From Actinostola sp. cb2023 (Eukaryota > Cnidaria > Anthozoa > Actiniaria > Actinostolidae): a stretch of DNA of 64,000 bases. Below are positions 62,115-64,000 of the stretch, piece by piece. The first letter of the stretch is position 1; every line of letters starts with the position of its first letter. Under the pieces are notes generated by a model. That model was not told the DNA's origin and did no database searches. It saw only the letters and a list, made by a program, of their open reading frames with translations. The DNA is taken from the NCBI GenBank assembly GCA_033675265.1, contig JAUJYZ010001565.1:62001-126000 (forward strand). Reading direction: 5' to 3'. The translations under genes and the position numbers were made by a program.

Positions 62115-62594
62115 CTAAAGCAAGAGTTACTTTGAATACACAACATAAACTAACCGTCTCTGTTTTCAGCCCATTAAGGTGCAGTCTCCCTCGCAGCCGT
62201 GTTTAGTGTCGGCGTCACTCAACGCAAGGGAGGGGAATCTGATGTGAAAGAGGCGGGGATGTTCGTTTCTCTTTAATTTAGGGGTGTAAATTACGGTTTT
62301 TGGTATCCCTTAGGGTGTTCACGACGGAACACCAATACTTTTAGCCATCAAGGATCATTTAGGGTTGCACACGAAGAAATCGAAAACGCCATCTTACTGT
62401 TTGTGTTTGGTCGGTTATAGAATGGTCTCCTTTAGGGCTCAAATAAAGCTTAACCAGATTGGTCTCCATTAGTGGTTTAATTCAAGTTTTCCGACGATCA
62501 TCCCTGCACTTTTCTCCTGAGATCCCCCCGGGCTGAGCACACTAATCCAAGCTGAACCGCAGGTCTGTCACTACTATATATATACTCCTATCTT

Positions 62595-62697
62595 AGAGTG
62601 ATTCCAATAAACACTATTAGACACTCACTCTTTTGTTTTATTTTGTTTCTTTGCATCTAATAATTAGTAGTGCCCAGGTTTATTGGAATCACTCTAT
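62595..62697. mobile_element. Mariner-like MITE flanked by TA
   Basis: GAGTGATTCCAATAAAC and GTTTATTGGAATCACTC are exact inverted repeats bounded by TA on both sides, 103 bp in all. Confidence 0.75.
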
Positions 62698-62836
62698 TAC
62701 AGCTAGTGTACAATTTTCTGAAGAATACCATTTAGCGTTTTTTTTGCTGTTAGATTTCTACAACTTGTATTATTTTCCAAAAAATCGTGAAAGTATCTTT
62801 GCACAACTATTAAAACTATTAAAACTAATATATTAC

Positions 62837-63048
62837 AGAGGCGGATCCAAGGGGTGGCATGGGGGGCTGGTGCCCCCCCCCCCCCCCCCCCCCCCCCCCT
62901 TTGAGTTGGGCCTGATACATATTCGCCCACGTTTCCCCACCATTTGATGCCCAGAATGGATGGAAACTTGCATTTTCGAGCTTCTAGATTTCAAAATTTT
63001 CTGGGGGGGCATGCCCCCACATCCCCAAATCTCTAGATCCGCCCCTGT
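62837..63048. mobile_element. MITE with CAGAGGCGGATCC ends and internal poly-C
   Basis: CAGAGGCGGATCCAAGGGG and AGATCCGCCCCTG form imperfect inverted ends, flanked by TA. A C run of ~25 (62,874-62,899) and a GGGGGGGCATGCCCCC block lie inside. Confidence 0.65.
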
Positions 63049-63109
63049 ATTATTGATATTTGAACTTCTATTAAAAATAAGTTGTCAATAAAGTAATGTT
63101 AAAAAATCT

Positions 63110-63980
63110 AAATTTATGTTGATTGGAAGCTCGTTCAAGCTTTCTCAAGTACATCAAGATTTTAAAGTCGAAATAAATAATGTACAGTTAAAAAGGGAAA
63201 CAGTCTATAGATCCCTCGGAATTCAACTAGACGAAAACCTAAACTCAGGTACTCGCATATTGACACTATTTCTAAGAACATTTCTGTAGGACTAGCAGTT
63301 CTAAAACGAGTCACTCCTGTTATTCCTTTTGAAACTAGAGTGTGTCTCTATAGGGCCTTAATACTTCCATACTTTGATTACTGTTCTACTGTATGGGGGA
63401 CCATCGGTAAGGGCCTATCAGACAAACTCCAAAAACTACAAAACAGAGCTGCTAAAATCATATCCTTTCCAAATATTAATGATAAACATTCTGAGGAGTT
63501 ATTGGATGACCTTGGCTGGGATAGACTTCATCTTAGGAGAGCTAATCAACTAGCCACTATGATGTACAAAATACAAAATGATCTTACTCCAGGTTATCTG
63601 AAAAATATATTTAATAATACCTCAAATATACATTCACATAATTTAAGAAACTCAAAAAACATGCAGTCTTCACATTCCCAGACCTATTTAATACTGAAGC
63701 TGGGACTGAAGTGTACTTTAAACTATAAAGGATCTGTTACCTGGAACAAGATCCCTACAGAGGTGAAAGATAAATCAAGTTTGAAAGCTTTCAAATCTGC
63801 CCTAGATAAACTAAACACTTTAAATACTTGAATTAATATTTTTACTAACTATTCTGATATTTTCTATTTATATATATACTATTTATTATACAATTTATTA
63901 TTATTTTTAGATATCACGGCTCTCTGGAAGAGCATTTTTTCTTCTTTTTTCTCTTGTAATGAAGAGACTCCGTGTTTAAA
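63110..63980 (+). mobile_element. 3' end of a non-LTR retrotransposon (LINE), frameshifted
   Basis: The frame 63,340-63,831 encodes the C-terminal end of a LINE reverse transcriptase, with CLYRALILPYFDYCSTVWG, LQKLQNRAAKII and a WNKIPTEVKDKSSLKAFKS end. Upstream, KFMLIGSSFKLSQV and VYRSLGIQLDENLNS lie in another frame, and SHIDTISKNISVGLAVLKRV is back in the main frame. A frameshift sits near 63,250, so the copy is inactive. It looks like the CR1/L2/Jockey group. The element is 5'-truncated. AATAAAGTTTATG near 63,978 may be its 3' end. Confidence 0.85.
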
Positions 63981-64000
63981 TAAAGTTTATGTATGTGTGT

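Overview
The window is nuclear DNA from an animal, most likely an early-branching metazoan (a sponge or cnidarian; I cannot decide which). The grounds are AT-rich sequence, genes split into many short exons with GT-AG introns, and conserved metazoan proteins. Minisatellites and small terminal-inverted-repeat (TIR) elements fill the introns. There are no bacterial operons and no CRISPR arrays. I built the genes by hand, checking that codon phase carries across every junction. Most long open frames are readings of tandem repeats, not genes.

Layout: (1) ~540-3454 (+), a trypsin-like S1 serine protease behind a Ser/Thr-rich mucin-like segment. (2) ~3640-4010, a 35-bp minisatellite made of YY1-like CCGCCATCTTG motifs. 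(3) 4302-5114 (-), an intronless two-helix membrane protein of unknown family. (4) ~5690-13,040, mostly tandem arrays and DNA-transposon relics: a CACGTG-rich 54-bp array, a 24-bp array, an 855-bp Mutator-like element and a 452-bp hAT-like element. (5) 13,662-35,716 (-), an SSBP/SSDP gene spread over ~22 kb with 17 recognised coding exons. (6) 38,833-40,635 (+), RPS28. (7) 41,448-46,565 (-), ATG10, with a ~2.1-kb minisatellite in its last intron. (8) 46,638-48,089 (+), NDUFA7, head to head with ATG10. (9) 48,727-51,037 (-), a REX1BD-like gene. (10) 51,118-55,892 (+), PIGW, head to head with REX1BD but damaged in one exon. (11) 57,419-62,114 (-), the C-terminal part of a TTC39-family gene. (12) ~63,110-63,980 (+), the 3' end of a non-LTR retrotransposon.

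The genes do not form one pathway. They cover ribosome, complex I, autophagy conjugation, GPI-anchor synthesis, an LDB1 cofactor, a TPR protein and a secreted or membrane protease. Two very tight divergent pairs (ATG10/NDUFA7, 72 bp; REX1BD/PIGW, 80 bp) look like shared promoters, and YY1-like motifs lie at three start codons.

I found no convincing new multi-gene system. The most notable observations are a Harbinger-like MITE whose end supplies a REX1BD splice donor, a PIGW locus with a deleted half-exon and a decayed exon duplicate, tandem copies of an SSBP exon with its splice acceptor, and the spread of YY1-like motifs by repeats.
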